A stretch of 64,000 nucleotides of DNA, from NCBI RefSeq assembly GCF_030268685.1, contig NZ_BSRQ01000003.1:348598-412597 (forward strand). Reading direction: 5' to 3'. Below, piece by piece: positions 42,711-51,798 of the stretch (the stretch's first letter is position 1; every line of letters begins with the position of its first letter). Under the pieces are notes generated by a model that was given only the letters and a program-made list of their open reading frames with translations, did not search any database and had not been told where the DNA came from. The translations under genes were made by a program, and so were the position numbers. This DNA is from Microtetraspora sp. NBRC 13810. Its GTDB lineage: Bacteria; Actinomycetota; Actinomycetes; Streptosporangiales; Streptosporangiaceae.

Positions 42711-44498
42711 GTGGAAAGCGCCTTTCAGGTAGATTTGCGTGGAGTTGTCGACCTGCTCAGCCGCCACCTGTACTCCAGCCCCCGGGTCTACGTCCGGGAG
42801 CTGCTGCAGAACGCGGTGGACGCGATCACCGCCCGCGGGGCCGGCGACCACGCCGTGCCCGGCCGGATCGCGCTGGAGGTGGGCGGCGGCGTGGTCCGCG
42901 TCCACGACAACGGCGTCGGCCTGACCGAGGAGGAGGTGCACACCCTCCTCGCGACCATCGGCCGCTCCTCCAAGCGCGACGAGCTGGGCTTCGCCCGGCA
43001 CGAGTTCCTCGGCCAGTTCGGCATCGGCCTGCTGTCCGGCTTCCTGGTCGCCGACGAGATCGAGGTCGAGACCAGGTCGGTGCGGGGCGGGCCGACCGTG
43101 CTGTGGACCGGCATGGCCGACGGCCGCTACCGCGTCGCCCCGGCGGGCCGCGACCGCGCCGAGCCGGGCACCACGGTGACGCTCAGGCCGCGCGCCGACG
43201 CCGCCGAGTGGGTCGCCGGGCGCACCGTCGCCGAGCTGGCCGCGCTCTACGGCTCGCTGCTGCCGGTCGAGGTCACCGTCGACGGCACGCCGGTGAGCGG
43301 CGAGGGGCCGCCGTGGCTGGCCGCCCACCCGACGCCGGACGCGCGGCGGGCCGCGCTGACCGAGTACGGCAGGCGGCTGTTCGGGTTCACCCCCTTCGAC
43401 GTGGTGGACCTTTCGGTGCCGGAGGCCGGGCTCACCGGGGTGGCGTTCATCCTGCCCAGCCCGGCCAACCCGACCCTGCGCGCGGCGCACCGGGTCTACC
43501 TCAAGAGCATGCTGCTGGCCGACGGCACCGAGGGCCTGCTGCCGGAGTGGGCGTTCTTCGCCCGCTGCGTGGTCGACGCCGCCGAGCTGCGGCCCACCGC
43601 GAGCCGTGAGTCGCTCTACGACGACGACCTGCTGGAGCACACCCGCGACGCGCTCGGCAGGCGGCTGCGCGAGTGGCTGGTCACGCTGGCCGAGACCGAC
43701 CCGGCCCGGCTGCGCGGCTTCCTGCGGCTGCACCACCTCGGCGTCAAGGCGCTCGCCCTGCACGACGACGACATGCTGCGCCTGGTGGACCAGTGGCTGG
43801 AGTTCGAGACCAGCGACGGGCCGATGACGCTGGCGCAGTTCCGCCGCCGTCACCCCGCCGGGCGCTACACCTCGGGGGTGGACGAGTTCCACCAGCTCTC
43901 CGCGGTGGCGGGCGCCCAGGGCGTCGGGCTCGTCAACGCCGGCTACGTCTACGACGGCGACATCATGGAGCGGCTGCCACGCATCGACCCGGAGATCCGG
44001 CTGCACCCGCTCGACCCCGCCGAGCTGGCCACCCACCTGGGTCCGGTGGACCCCGAGGCCGAGCTGGCCGCCCGGGCCTTCCTGGCCGCCGCCGCCCGCG
44101 CGCTCGACGCGCTGGGCTGCGAGGTCGTGCTGCGCGACTTCGACCCGGCCTCGCTGCCCGCCCTCTACCTCACCAGCAGGGCCGCGCAGCACCAGGCCGA
44201 GCTGCGCGAGGCCAGGGAGAGCAGCGACGAGCTGTGGGCCGGCGTGCTCGGCGCCATCGAGGGGGCCATCGCCGGCGGGGGCGCCGCGGCCCGCCCGCGC
44301 CTGGTGCTCAACCACCGCAACCCGCTGGTCCGCAGGGTGTGCGCGCTGCCGGACACGTCCCTGTCCGCGACCGCCGTCGAGGCGCTGTACGGCATGGCGC
44401 TGCTGCACGGCCGCCACCCGCTGCGCCCCGCCGACACCGCGGCTCTGAACCGCTCGTTCCTCGGCCTGCTCGACTGGGCCGTCCTCGGCAAGGAGTGA
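42711..44498 (+). CDS. HSP90-family chaperone (HtpG-like)
   Basis: A 595-residue GHKL chaperone. The Bergerat ATP-binding fold is seen as VYVRELLQNAVDAI (N box), VRVHDNGVGLTEEEV (G1) and HEFLGQFGIGLLSGF (G2). GTG 42711 is chosen because AAGGGGAG lies 5 bases upstream and the N-terminus AFQVDLRGVVDLLSRHLYSS fits the family; the frame extends to 42648. It is shorter and more diverged than E. coli HtpG in the C-terminal dimer region. It ends 2 bases before a TPR gene whose ribosome-binding site AAGGAG lies in this gene's last codons, so the two proteins are probably co-translated partners. Confidence 0.9.
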   Translation: MESAFQVDLRGVVDLLSRHLYSSPRVYVRELLQNAVDAITARGAGDHAVPGRIALEVGGGVVRVHDNGVGLTEEEVHTLLATIGRSSKRDELGFARHEFLGQFGIGLLSGFLVADEIEVETRSVRGGPTVLWTGMADGRYRVAPAGRDRAEPGTTVTLRPRADAAEWVAGRTVAELAALYGSLLPVEVTVDGTPVSGEGPPWLAAHPTPDARRAALTEYGRRLFGFTPFDVVDLSVPEAGLTGVAFILPSPANPTLRAAHRVYLKSMLLADGTEGLLPEWAFFARCVVDAAELRPTASRESLYDDDLLEHTRDALGRRLREWLVTLAETDPARLRGFLRLHHLGVKALALHDDDMLRLVDQWLEFETSDGPMTLAQFRRRHPAGRYTSGVDEFHQLSAVAGAQGVGLVNAGYVYDGDIMERLPRIDPEIRLHPLDPAELATHLGPVDPEAELAARAFLAAAARALDALGCEVVLRDFDPASLPALYLTSRAAQHQAELREARESSDELWAGVLGAIEGAIAGGGAAARPRLVLNHRNPLVRRVCALPDTSLSATAVEALYGMALLHGRHPLRPADTAALNRSFLGLLDWAVLGKE

Positions 44499-44500
44499 CC

Positions 44501-47185
44501 ATGTCCGACGCGCGCGAGGTGCGGGAGCTCGTCGGCCGGGCCGGCGACATGCCCTACGGGCAGGCCAAGACCGTCCTGCTGGAGGAGGCGCTGCGGCGCG
44601 CGGAGGCGCTGCGCGAGCGCGACCTCACGTTCCAGGTGCGGATGAGCCTCACCGAGGCCTACGTGTACGGCGCGGAGCCGGTCAAGTCGTTCGCCACCTT
44701 CAGCCGCTGCCTCGCCGAGTACGACGCGGAGCCCGGCAGGTTCGCCGACTGGCAGCACCACAGCCTGCTGTGGCAGTTCAAGTGGGCGATCACCGGGATG
44801 ACCCGCTTCCCCGAGGTGCCGCTGGGGCGGGCGCACGACGCGCTCACCGAGATGGAGCGCCGCTACCGGGAGGCCGGGCACGGCCTGCACGCGGTGCACG
44901 CCCACCGCTGCTACCTCGCCCAGCACGTCGGCGACAGGGAGGGCGCCGAGGAGTGGTTCCACCACTGGCAGACCACCCCGCGTGACGTGATGTCCGACTG
45001 CGAGGGCTGCGACCCGAACGGGAAGGTCGCCCACCTCGTCTGGATGGGCCTGGACGAAGCGGCGGTCGAGCTCGCCGCGCCCGTGGTGGCCGGTGAGCTG
45101 ACCTGCCACGTGCAGCCGCAGGGCATCCTGAGCGCGCTGCTGATGCCCTACGTGCGCACCGGGCGTCTCACCGAGGCCGCCGCCGCCCACCGCCGGGCCT
45201 ACCGGCTGGTCCAGGGTGACGCCAACTACGTGGACGACTTCGGCGACCACATGGAGTTCTGCGCGCTCACCGGGAACGAGGCGCGCGGTCTGGAGATCCT
45301 GGAGCGGGAGGGGCCGCTGCTGGCGAAGGCGGCGAGCCCGCGCGCGGCGATGCGGTTCACCGGCGCGGCGGCGCTGCTGCTGCGCCGCCTCGAGGAGACG
45401 GGCCACGGCGGCGCCGCGGTCCGCTGGAACGGCGGCGAGATCCCGGCCGCCGAGCTGCGCGCCGAGATGGAGCGGGACGCCAGGGCCTTCGCCGCCCGCT
45501 TCGACGCCCGCAACGGCACGGCCGAGCAGGGCGACCGGGTAGAGCGGCTGCTCGCGGCCCAGCCGCTGGTGGAGCACCTGCCGCTCACCCCGCACGCCCG
45601 GCGGGCCGTCGCCGCGCCCGCGCCGGTCCCGCCCCGGGAGAGCGATCCGGACGAGCTGCTTCGCCGGGCCGAGGAGAGCTGGCGGCACGCCGACTTCGAG
45701 GCCGCGTTCGCCGCCTGGGCGCGTTTCGACGAGGTGACCGGGCCGGGCGAGCCGTCCGGCGCGCGGGCGGCCAGGCGGGCCGACGGTCACGGGCTGGCCG
45801 CGGTCCTCGCGGACCGGCCGCACGACGGGCTGCGGGAGTGGGCGCGGGCCGCCGAGTGCTACCGGCTGGCCGGGGACGAGCTGGGCCGCCAGTCGGCACT
45901 GGGCCGGATCGGGCTGCTGAAGTGCCGGATGGGCGAGATGGACGAGGGGCTCGCCCTGGTGGAGGCGTCCGCGGCGCACCTGCTGGCGTACGGCTCGGCC
46001 GTGCACCACTCGACCGCGACCGTCCGGCTCGCCCAGGCCCGCACGCTGCAGGGCCGTACGGACGAGGCGGTCGACCTGCTGGAGCGGGCCGCGCTGGACG
46101 ACGCCGCCGACGGCGGGCTGCTGCTCCTCCTCGCCGACATGCTCGCCGACCGGCCGGGGCGGGCGGGCGACGCGCTCGCCGCCGCCGCGCGGGCCAGGGC
46201 GGCGCTGCGCGGGCATCGCGGCGCCGACCTCGCCGGCGCCTGCCTGCTGCACGCCCGGCTGATCCGCCGCTCCGGGGGCGACCTGGAGGAGGCGCTCGCC
46301 GCCTACGGCGAGGCGCTGGCCGCCGCGCCGCGCTCGGAGGCGGGCTCCCGGGCCATCGCGCACGCGAGCAGGGGCGAGGTGCTGGTGGGCATCGGCAGGG
46401 CGGCCGAGGCGGCGGACGACCTGATCGAGGCCGTCGCCGCGTTCACCGCGCTGGGCGCGGCCGGTTACGCCGCGCTGGCCCGGGTGGACCTGTGCCGGGC
46501 CTACCTGGCGACCGGCCGCCCGCTCGACGCCGCGGAGACCGCCGAGGAGGCGCTCGCCCTGCTCCCCGCCGACGCCGTGGAGGGCCGCACCGACGTCAGG
46601 TGGGTCCGCGCCGTCGCCCTGCGCGAGCTGGGCGAGCTGGAGACCGCCCTCACCGCCTTCACCGACCTGGAGTCCGATCTCGCCACCGGCAGGGCCGGAA
46701 CCTCCGCCCAGGAGGCGGCGCGGGCGGCCGAGGAGGCCGGGGACACGCTGATGCGGCTGGAACGGCCGCTGGAGGCGGCGCGGCGCTTCGCCGCCGCCGC
46801 GCAGGGTCACGGTCCCGGCCTGGACGCGGTGCGGGCGCTGCGCCGCCAGGGCGCGGCGCTGTTCCAGGGCGACGAGGAGGAGGCCGCGCTCGACATCCTG
46901 CGCACGGCCGGGGAGGCGCTGGCCCGCCTGCCCCGCGAGACCCTGGACGACGCCGAGGCGACCTGGGAGTCCGGCTGGATCGCCTTCGAGGAGGCCAGGA
47001 CCCTCGGCTGGCTGGAGCGGTTCGCCGAGGCGGTCAAGCGCTGCGACGAGTCCCAGGCGGCGTTCCGCTCGATCGCCCATGAGGACGCCGCCGCCGAGGC
47101 GGCCGACCTCGGCGACCAGCTGAGACGCCGGCAGCACTGGACGGACCTCCGCGGCGACGGCCACGAGGCGGAAACCGGCGGCTGA
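44501..47185 (+). CDS. Tetratricopeptide-repeat protein paired with HSP90
   Basis: An 894-residue all-helical protein built of TPR-like repeats, for example DAHGL-type helices and ARARLLLA-rich pairs such as EAAADDLIEAVAAFTALGAAGYAAL and RLDRP-like linkers. The N-terminal half (to about residue 350) includes a conserved CEGCDPNGKVAHLVW segment. A low-complexity linker near residue 370 separates two helical blocks. No enzyme motif is seen. Eukaryotic HSP90 works with TPR co-chaperones, and this bacterial gene follows an HSP90 gene by 2 bases, so a co-chaperone or client-scaffold role is a fair inference. Confidence 0.75.
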   Translation: MSDAREVRELVGRAGDMPYGQAKTVLLEEALRRAEALRERDLTFQVRMSLTEAYVYGAEPVKSFATFSRCLAEYDAEPGRFADWQHHSLLWQFKWAITGMTRFPEVPLGRAHDALTEMERRYREAGHGLHAVHAHRCYLAQHVGDREGAEEWFHHWQTTPRDVMSDCEGCDPNGKVAHLVWMGLDEAAVELAAPVVAGELTCHVQPQGILSALLMPYVRTGRLTEAAAAHRRAYRLVQGDANYVDDFGDHMEFCALTGNEARGLEILEREGPLLAKAASPRAAMRFTGAAALLLRRLEETGHGGAAVRWNGGEIPAAELRAEMERDARAFAARFDARNGTAEQGDRVERLLAAQPLVEHLPLTPHARRAVAAPAPVPPRESDPDELLRRAEESWRHADFEAAFAAWARFDEVTGPGEPSGARAARRADGHGLAAVLADRPHDGLREWARAAECYRLAGDELGRQSALGRIGLLKCRMGEMDEGLALVEASAAHLLAYGSAVHHSTATVRLAQARTLQGRTDEAVDLLERAALDDAADGGLLLLLADMLADRPGRAGDALAAAARARAALRGHRGADLAGACLLHARLIRRSGGDLEEALAAYGEALAAAPRSEAGSRAIAHASRGEVLVGIGRAAEAADDLIEAVAAFTALGAAGYAALARVDLCRAYLATGRPLDAAETAEEALALLPADAVEGRTDVRWVRAVALRELGELETALTAFTDLESDLATGRAGTSAQEAARAAEEAGDTLMRLERPLEAARRFAAAAQGHGPGLDAVRALRRQGAALFQGDEEEAALDILRTAGEALARLPRETLDDAEATWESGWIAFEEARTLGWLERFAEAVKRCDESQAAFRSIAHEDAAAEAADLGDQLRRRQHWTDLRGDGHEAETGG

Positions 47186-47212
47186 CCCCCGGGCGCCCCG
47201 GAGGCCCGGGGG
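47186..47212 (+). terminator. Terminator after the TPR gene
   Basis: A 9-bp perfect stem CCCCCGGGC with GCCCGGGGG and a 9-base loop begins right after the stop codon. Confidence 0.7.
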
Positions 47213-47321
47213 CGCCGAAGGCGCGGGGCGCGGGGGTGTTAGCGCGGATGTTGGGGGATTTCGTCCGGTGTTGGGGTGCAGTTCAGCGACGCGGGGTAAT
47301 CGCCTAGGTTGTGCAGCGGCT

Positions 47322-47354
47322 GTTCACTTGTGTTTGATGTGCAGGTCATAGGGG
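47322..47354 (+). promoter_or_regulatory. PHO-box-like direct repeats upstream of phoD
   Basis: Three consecutive 11-base units: GTTCACTTGTG (47322-47332), TTTGATGTGCA (47333-47343) and GGTCATAGGGG (47344-47354). Units 1 and 3 fit the G[GT]TCA core of PhoP direct-repeat units in streptomycetes, and unit 2 is degenerate. The site lies 28 bases before a phosphatase start codon. A further GTTCA lies at 47281 but out of phase. Confidence 0.6.
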
Positions 47355-47382
47355 CGCCAACCGTGTCATCTGCACTTAAGGT

Positions 47383-48924
47383 GTGGAGCCTATCCCGTCA
47401 CGCAGAGTGTTCCTGTCCGTCGCCGCCGCGGGAGCCGGCGGCCTGTTGCTGCCCGGTTCCATGAGGTCGAGAACCCTCGCCGGCGATCCCTTCACCCTCG
47501 GCATCGCCTCCGGCGACCCCTCCTCCGACGGCGTCGTCCTGTGGACCCGGCTGGCGCTCGATCCGCTGGGGGCCGGCGGGCTGGGCGGCATGCCCGGGCG
47601 TGACGTGGACGTCGAGTGGCAGGTCGGCGCCGACGAGCGGTTCGCCAGGATCGTGCGTTCCGGCACCGTGACCGCGCGCGGCAGGGACGCGCACAGCGTG
47701 CACGTCGAACTGGACGGGCTGGACCCGGGCCGGGAGTACTTCTACCGCTTCCGCGCCGAAGGCCACTACTCGGCCGTCGGCCGTACCCGCACCGCGCCGG
47801 CCGGGCCGTCCGAGCTGAGCTTCGCCATCGCGGCCTGCGCGCAGTACGAGCACGGCTTCTACACCGCCTACCGCCGCCTCGCCGAGCAGGAGCCCGACCT
47901 GGTGGTCCACCTGGGCGACTACATCTACGAGTACGCCCCAGGCGGCTACACCGCGATCGGCGGGCCGGTGCGGCGGCACACCGAGGGCAAGTGCGAGACG
48001 CTGGCCGACTACCGGATGCGGCACGCGCAGTACAAGAGCGACCCCGACCTGCAGAAGGCGCACACGGTCGCCCCCTGGCTGGTCTCCTTCGACGACCACG
48101 AGGTGGAGAACAACTGGGCGGGCGAGGTGTCCGCGACCGGGGCGCCGTCCTTCGCCCAGCGCAAGGCGCACGCCTTCCGCGCCTACTACGAGAACATGCC
48201 GCTGCGCCGCAAGGCGCTGCCCGCCGGTTCGGTGATGCACGTGAACCGGCGCGTCGACTGGGGCACACTGGCTAGCTTCCACCTGCTGGACACCCGGCAG
48301 TTCCGCGACGAGCAGGCGTGCGAGGACGGCGTGCGGGCGGGCTGCGACGCGCGCCTGGACGACCGGCGCACGCTGCTCGGCGCCGACCAGCGCGAGTGGC
48401 TGCTCAAGGGCCTGCGCGACTCCTCCGCCGGGTGGAACCTCATCGGCCAGCAGATCATCATGACGCAGAAGGACTGGAAGGTCGGCCCGGGCCACGAGGT
48501 GAACATGGACTCCTGGGACGGGTACGCCGCCGAGCGCACCCGCCTGCTGACCGGCCTGCGCGACTCCGGCGCGACCAACCCGGTCGTGCTGACCGGCGAC
48601 GCCCACATGCACCACGCGGCCGACCTGAAGATCGACTTCGACGATCCCGACTCGCCCCGGGTGGGCGTCGAGCTGGTGACGTCGTCGATCTCCAGCGACG
48701 GCGACGGCTACCGCGACACGACGATGGTCGCCGACACCCTGGCCGAGAACCCGCACATCGCCTACATCGACCAGCGGCGCGGTTACATCTCCTGCCGCCT
48801 GTCGCAGGACGAGCTCCAGGTGGAGTTCCGCACCCTGGACTACATCACCAGGCGCGGCGCGCCGGCCAGGACCTCCGCCCGCTTCACCGTGCCCGCCGGC
48901 CAGAGCGCGCTCGACCCCGTCTGA
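47383..48924 (+). CDS. phoD: Alkaline phosphatase D (PhoD family), Tat-exported
   Basis: A 513-residue secreted phosphatase/phosphodiesterase. The N-terminus has a twin-arginine signal (PSRRVFLSVAAAGAGGLLLP). Then come the PhoD N-domain pattern (FTLGIASGDPSSDGVVLWTRL) and YFYRFRA. The catalytic domain contains HLGDYIYEY, SFDDHEVENNWAG, QIIMTQKDW and TGDAHMHHAADL, with the Asp/His/Cys-type metal ligands. It cleaves phosphate esters outside the cell under phosphate limitation. The start is GTG 47383. The PHO-box-like repeats upstream support PhoR-PhoP control. Confidence 0.92.
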   Translation: MEPIPSRRVFLSVAAAGAGGLLLPGSMRSRTLAGDPFTLGIASGDPSSDGVVLWTRLALDPLGAGGLGGMPGRDVDVEWQVGADERFARIVRSGTVTARGRDAHSVHVELDGLDPGREYFYRFRAEGHYSAVGRTRTAPAGPSELSFAIAACAQYEHGFYTAYRRLAEQEPDLVVHLGDYIYEYAPGGYTAIGGPVRRHTEGKCETLADYRMRHAQYKSDPDLQKAHTVAPWLVSFDDHEVENNWAGEVSATGAPSFAQRKAHAFRAYYENMPLRRKALPAGSVMHVNRRVDWGTLASFHLLDTRQFRDEQACEDGVRAGCDARLDDRRTLLGADQREWLLKGLRDSSAGWNLIGQQIIMTQKDWKVGPGHEVNMDSWDGYAAERTRLLTGLRDSGATNPVVLTGDAHMHHAADLKIDFDDPDSPRVGVELVTSSISSDGDGYRDTTMVADTLAENPHIAYIDQRRGYISCRLSQDELQVEFRTLDYITRRGAPARTSARFTVPAGQSALDPV

Positions 48925-48975
48925 CCGTGACGAGCTAGACGAGCGCCTCCCGCCGGGATCCGACCATCCGCCGGA

Positions 48976-49024
48976 GGAACGCCCCCGCCGCACCCACCCC
49001 CCCGGGCCGCGGCGGGGGCGTTCC
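48976..49024. terminator. Long terminator after phoD
   Basis: A 16-bp perfect stem GGAACGCCCCCGCCGC with GCGGCGGGGGCGTTCC and a 17-base C-rich loop. It is the strongest hairpin in the region between phoD and the convergent FG-GAP gene. Confidence 0.85.
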
Positions 49025-49097
49025 GCCGTCCCCGCCCGAAGCCCGCCGAACGTCCCCGTCCCGCGCCTCCTCGGCCCGTCGCCGTCCGAGCGCGGAA

Positions 49098-49124
49098 GCC
49101 CCCGCTCCGGGAGGGGGCGGGGGC
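49098..49124 (-). terminator. Hairpin downstream of the FG-GAP gene
   Basis: An 8-bp stem GCCCCCGC with GCGGGGGC and an 11-base loop, about 50 bases beyond the stop of the minus-strand FG-GAP gene, in a very G-rich stretch. Confidence 0.5.
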
Positions 49125-49170
49125 AGAGCAGGGGCGGGAGGGGGGCCGGGCAGGGGCGGGGGTGGGGAGT

Positions 49171-50697
49171 CTAGGGGGCGAGGGCGTAGCCGTACAGGGT
49201 GCCCTCGGTGCCGGCGGGGAGGGCGGACGTCCGGCCGTCGCGCACGCCGGTGACCGCGCCGGTGCCGGCGGACCGCAGGCCGCCGCGCACGATGGTGAGC
49301 CGGCCGGTGGCTGGAGAGGCGACGACCAGGTCGTGGGCCCCGCCGGCGGCGCGGACGGTGGCCAGCGAGGCGCCGAAGTCGCCCTTCTCACCGGTGACCA
49401 GCACGTTGTTGATCTTCGTCAGGCCGCCGGAACGGGTGCCGGCGAGCACCTGGACCGCGTTCTCCCCCGGCACCCCGACGGCCAGTTCGGCGTCGCCGTC
49501 GCCGTTGAAGTCGCCGGCCGCCAGCGACGAGCCGAAGCGGTCGAAGTAACGCGGCACGCCCTTGAGCGTGTTCTGCGACCACGACTCGGCCGTGGAGGTC
49601 CGCAGCCCGCCGCCGGAACCGTAGATCACGTGCACGGTGCCATCGCCGTAGTCCATCGCCCGCTGGCCGGCGGTGAGGCCCTCGCCGGGGACGCCGATCG
49701 CCAGGTCCGCGCGCCCGTCGGCGTTGAAGTCGGCGGCGGCGAGCGCGCTGCCCATGCCGTCCCACTGTTCGGCCGTCCCGGTGATCCCCGGGCTGCTCTG
49801 GGTCAGCAGCGTCGCCCGCCGGCGCAGCGGCTGGATCACGGTGACCGAGCCCTGGCCGTCCCTGGTGACGGTGTCGCCGGGCGAGCCGACCGCGATCTCC
49901 GCCCGGCCGTCGCCGTCGAAGTCCCCGGTGGTGACCGCGCTGCCCCACTGGTCGGTGGACAGGGCGCGCTGGCCGATCCAGGAGGTGGCCTCGCTCAGCA
50001 GGTAGGGCTTGCGCCCCTTGAGGCCGTAGACGCCCGCCGCGCCGCCTCTGCCGAGGCCGGGGGCGCCGATGACGAGTTCGTCGTCCCCGTCGCCGTCGAG
50101 GTCGCCGGCGGCGAGCGCGGCGCCGAGCCGCCCGCCGCCGCCCTTGCCGCCGAGGCCGGCCACGTCGATCGTGCCCGCGGGGCGCAGGCCGTCCGGCGAG
50201 CCGTGGAAGACGTGCACGACGCCGTCGCCGTCCGCGCCGGGCCGCCGCTCGCCGGAGAACTCCTCCGAGGCGCCGACCGCGAGGTCTCCGCAGCCGTCGC
50301 CGTCGAAGTCGCCGGTGGCCAGCGCCGAGCCGAACGAGTCGCCGATCTCCGCCTCGCCGGGCACGCCCGCCGTGTCCTGGCTGAGGTCCTCGGCGTCGCG
50401 CATGCCGTACAGGATGCGCACCGATCCGGCGCGGGCCCTGCCCGCCACGGTCGCGTACGGCGCGGCCACCGCCAGGTCGGCGCGGCCGTCGCCGTCGAAG
50501 TCGGAGGGGACCCCGCCACGGCACGCGCGCCCGGCGGCGGCGACATGCGTGACGGCGGGGGCGTGGACGGCGGTGCGGGGGGCGGCCTGGGAGGTCGCCG
50601 CGTGGGCGGGAGAGGGGAGGAGGGCGAGGGCGACGGGGACGGTCAGGCACCCGGTGGCCGTGGCCGTGGCGAGGAGAGCGGCCCGCGAGAAGCTCAT
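49171..50697 (-). CDS. Secreted FG-GAP / integrin-alpha-like beta-propeller protein
   Basis: A 508-residue exported protein. The signal peptide runs to about residue 36 (LALLPSPAHAA). At least six FG-GAP repeats with Ca2+-binding loops are visible: DFDGDGRADLAVAAP, DFDGDGCGDLAVGAS, DLDGDGDDELVIGAP, DFDGDGRAEIAVGSP, DFNADGRADLAIGVP and DFNGDGDAELAVGVP. They would form a seven-bladed propeller on the cell surface or in the medium. No enzymatic domain is attached. ATG 50697 has a close GAGG site; the longer frame to 50736 lacks signal-peptide logic. A binding or adhesion role is the usual guess. Confidence 0.9.
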   Translation of the reverse strand: MSFSRAALLATATATGCLTVPVALALLPSPAHAATSQAAPRTAVHAPAVTHVAAAGRACRGGVPSDFDGDGRADLAVAAPYATVAGRARAGSVRILYGMRDAEDLSQDTAGVPGEAEIGDSFGSALATGDFDGDGCGDLAVGASEEFSGERRPGADGDGVVHVFHGSPDGLRPAGTIDVAGLGGKGGGGRLGAALAAGDLDGDGDDELVIGAPGLGRGGAAGVYGLKGRKPYLLSEATSWIGQRALSTDQWGSAVTTGDFDGDGRAEIAVGSPGDTVTRDGQGSVTVIQPLRRRATLLTQSSPGITGTAEQWDGMGSALAAADFNADGRADLAIGVPGEGLTAGQRAMDYGDGTVHVIYGSGGGLRTSTAESWSQNTLKGVPRYFDRFGSSLAAGDFNGDGDAELAVGVPGENAVQVLAGTRSGGLTKINNVLVTGEKGDFGASLATVRAAGGAHDLVVASPATGRLTIVRGGLRSAGTGAVTGVRDGRTSALPAGTEGTLYGYALAP

Positions 50698-50753
50698 GTC
50701 CTCGATGGTTTCCGGGGAACCGGACACCCCGCCCACCAGAACATGAAATCCCC

Positions 50754-50802
50754 GTGACCGTCAGCGGTCAGATCTCACACCTTCGCAGGTCATGACGGTC
50801 AC
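50754..50802. repeat. Interrupted inverted repeat upstream of the FG-GAP gene
   Basis: GTGACCGTC (50754-50762) and GACGGTCAC (50794-50802) are perfect 9-base arms 31 bases apart. The right arm overlaps the last codon of the hydrolase gene. It may be an operator pair or a weak terminator. Confidence 0.4.
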
Positions 50803-51641
50803 AAATACGGTTTGAGAAACGGGGTCAGGGCGCCGCAGCCGAGGTACTTCCGCACGGTGTGGAAGTCGATCCAGTCCAGGTCGACGAGGCCGTCGTGCTC
50901 GACGCCGGTGAACAGCGCGCGCAGCGCCGGGGGGATGGCGGCGATGTCGTGCGAGTCGGCGATGTTCACCCACCGGGTCACGCCGGGAGGCCGGCCGCCC
51001 CGGCCGGCGAGCGGCGCGGGCAGGAGGCGTTCGAAGACGACGTTCCGCATGCCGAGCGGGCTGCCCAGCGTGATGAGCAGTTCGACGCGCAGGTCGGGGT
51101 TCGCGTGCAGCGTCTCGTAGGCGACCACGCTGCCCAGCGAGTGCGCGATCACCACCTGGGGCTTCCTGCGCCGGATCGTCTCGGCCACCGCCTGCCGGGA
51201 CCTGGCGCGGGCCGGGGCGTTCGCGCTCTCCAGGTAGGCGGCCATCTCCGGGGCGAACATCGCGGCGAACTGCGCCGCGCGCCCCTCCAGCCGGCCGAGC
51301 AGCCACTCCGTCGCCCAGCGCAGCGCCCCGGTCAGCGACTCGCCCGCCGCCTCCCTGACCCCTTCGAGCTGGGCCGCCCACTCCACCAGGACCCGCTGCG
51401 ACTCGGCGTCCATGGCCTGCGCCCGCGCCTTGCCCCTTTCCGGCCGGATCAGGTGGTGGGCGTAGTAGGCCACCTCGGTGACGTAGCGCTCCCCGCCGTG
51501 CGGGACGCCGGGATGCAACCCGGCGTGCAGGTACCGGTCCCACTTGACCCGCATGGCCTCCGCGGCACCGGCGACGGAGTTGCCCGCCTCCTGGTAGTAG
51601 CGGTACTTGCCGATGCCGTGCACGCCGATGATCGTGGCCAC
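50799..51641 (-). CDS. Alpha/beta-hydrolase-fold protein of unknown substrate
   Basis: A 280-residue protein with a GTG start after GGAGG. The N-terminal VHGIG (residues 7-11) supplies an oxyanion-type loop. The nucleophile elbow is VVIAHSLGSVVAYE with Ser168. A late SHDIAAIPP segment may supply the acid and FHTVRKY the His. The middle (about residues 50-150) is a long helical cap. It is cytosolic, with no signal peptide. Related actinobacterial proteins are usually annotated only as hypothetical or serine-peptidase-like, and some sit in conflict-system contexts. Neighbours here give no clue. Confidence 0.75.
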   Translation of the reverse strand: MATIIGVHGIGKYRYYQEAGNSVAGAAEAMRVKWDRYLHAGLHPGVPHGGERYVTEVAYYAHHLIRPERGKARAQAMDAESQRVLVEWAAQLEGVREAAGESLTGALRWATEWLLGRLEGRAAQFAAMFAPEMAAYLESANAPARARSRQAVAETIRRRKPQVVIAHSLGSVVAYETLHANPDLRVELLITLGSPLGMRNVVFERLLPAPLAGRGGRPPGVTRWVNIADSHDIAAIPPALRALFTGVEHDGLVDLDWIDFHTVRKYLGCGALTPFLKPYL

Positions 51642-51798
51642 CGCGCCGACCTCCTACACCCGCCCCAGACGCCCGGCGTCGCACCGGCGCGGGCATACAA
51701 TGCCGGACCCACCCCTATCACCACAAGATGTAAATGAATTGATGGGCGGGTAGGTACCCCAGATAAACTGGCGGCCGATAAAGGAGGAATCACCTGCC

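Noticed and set aside
44165-47164. A 999-residue minus-strand open frame
   Set aside because: Antisense to the TPR gene, with shadow-type composition and no start context.
49420-50540. Repeated GTCGCCGTCGAAGTC-type segments
   Set aside because: They encode the D-F-D-G-D-G calcium loops of FG-GAP repeats in the propeller protein.
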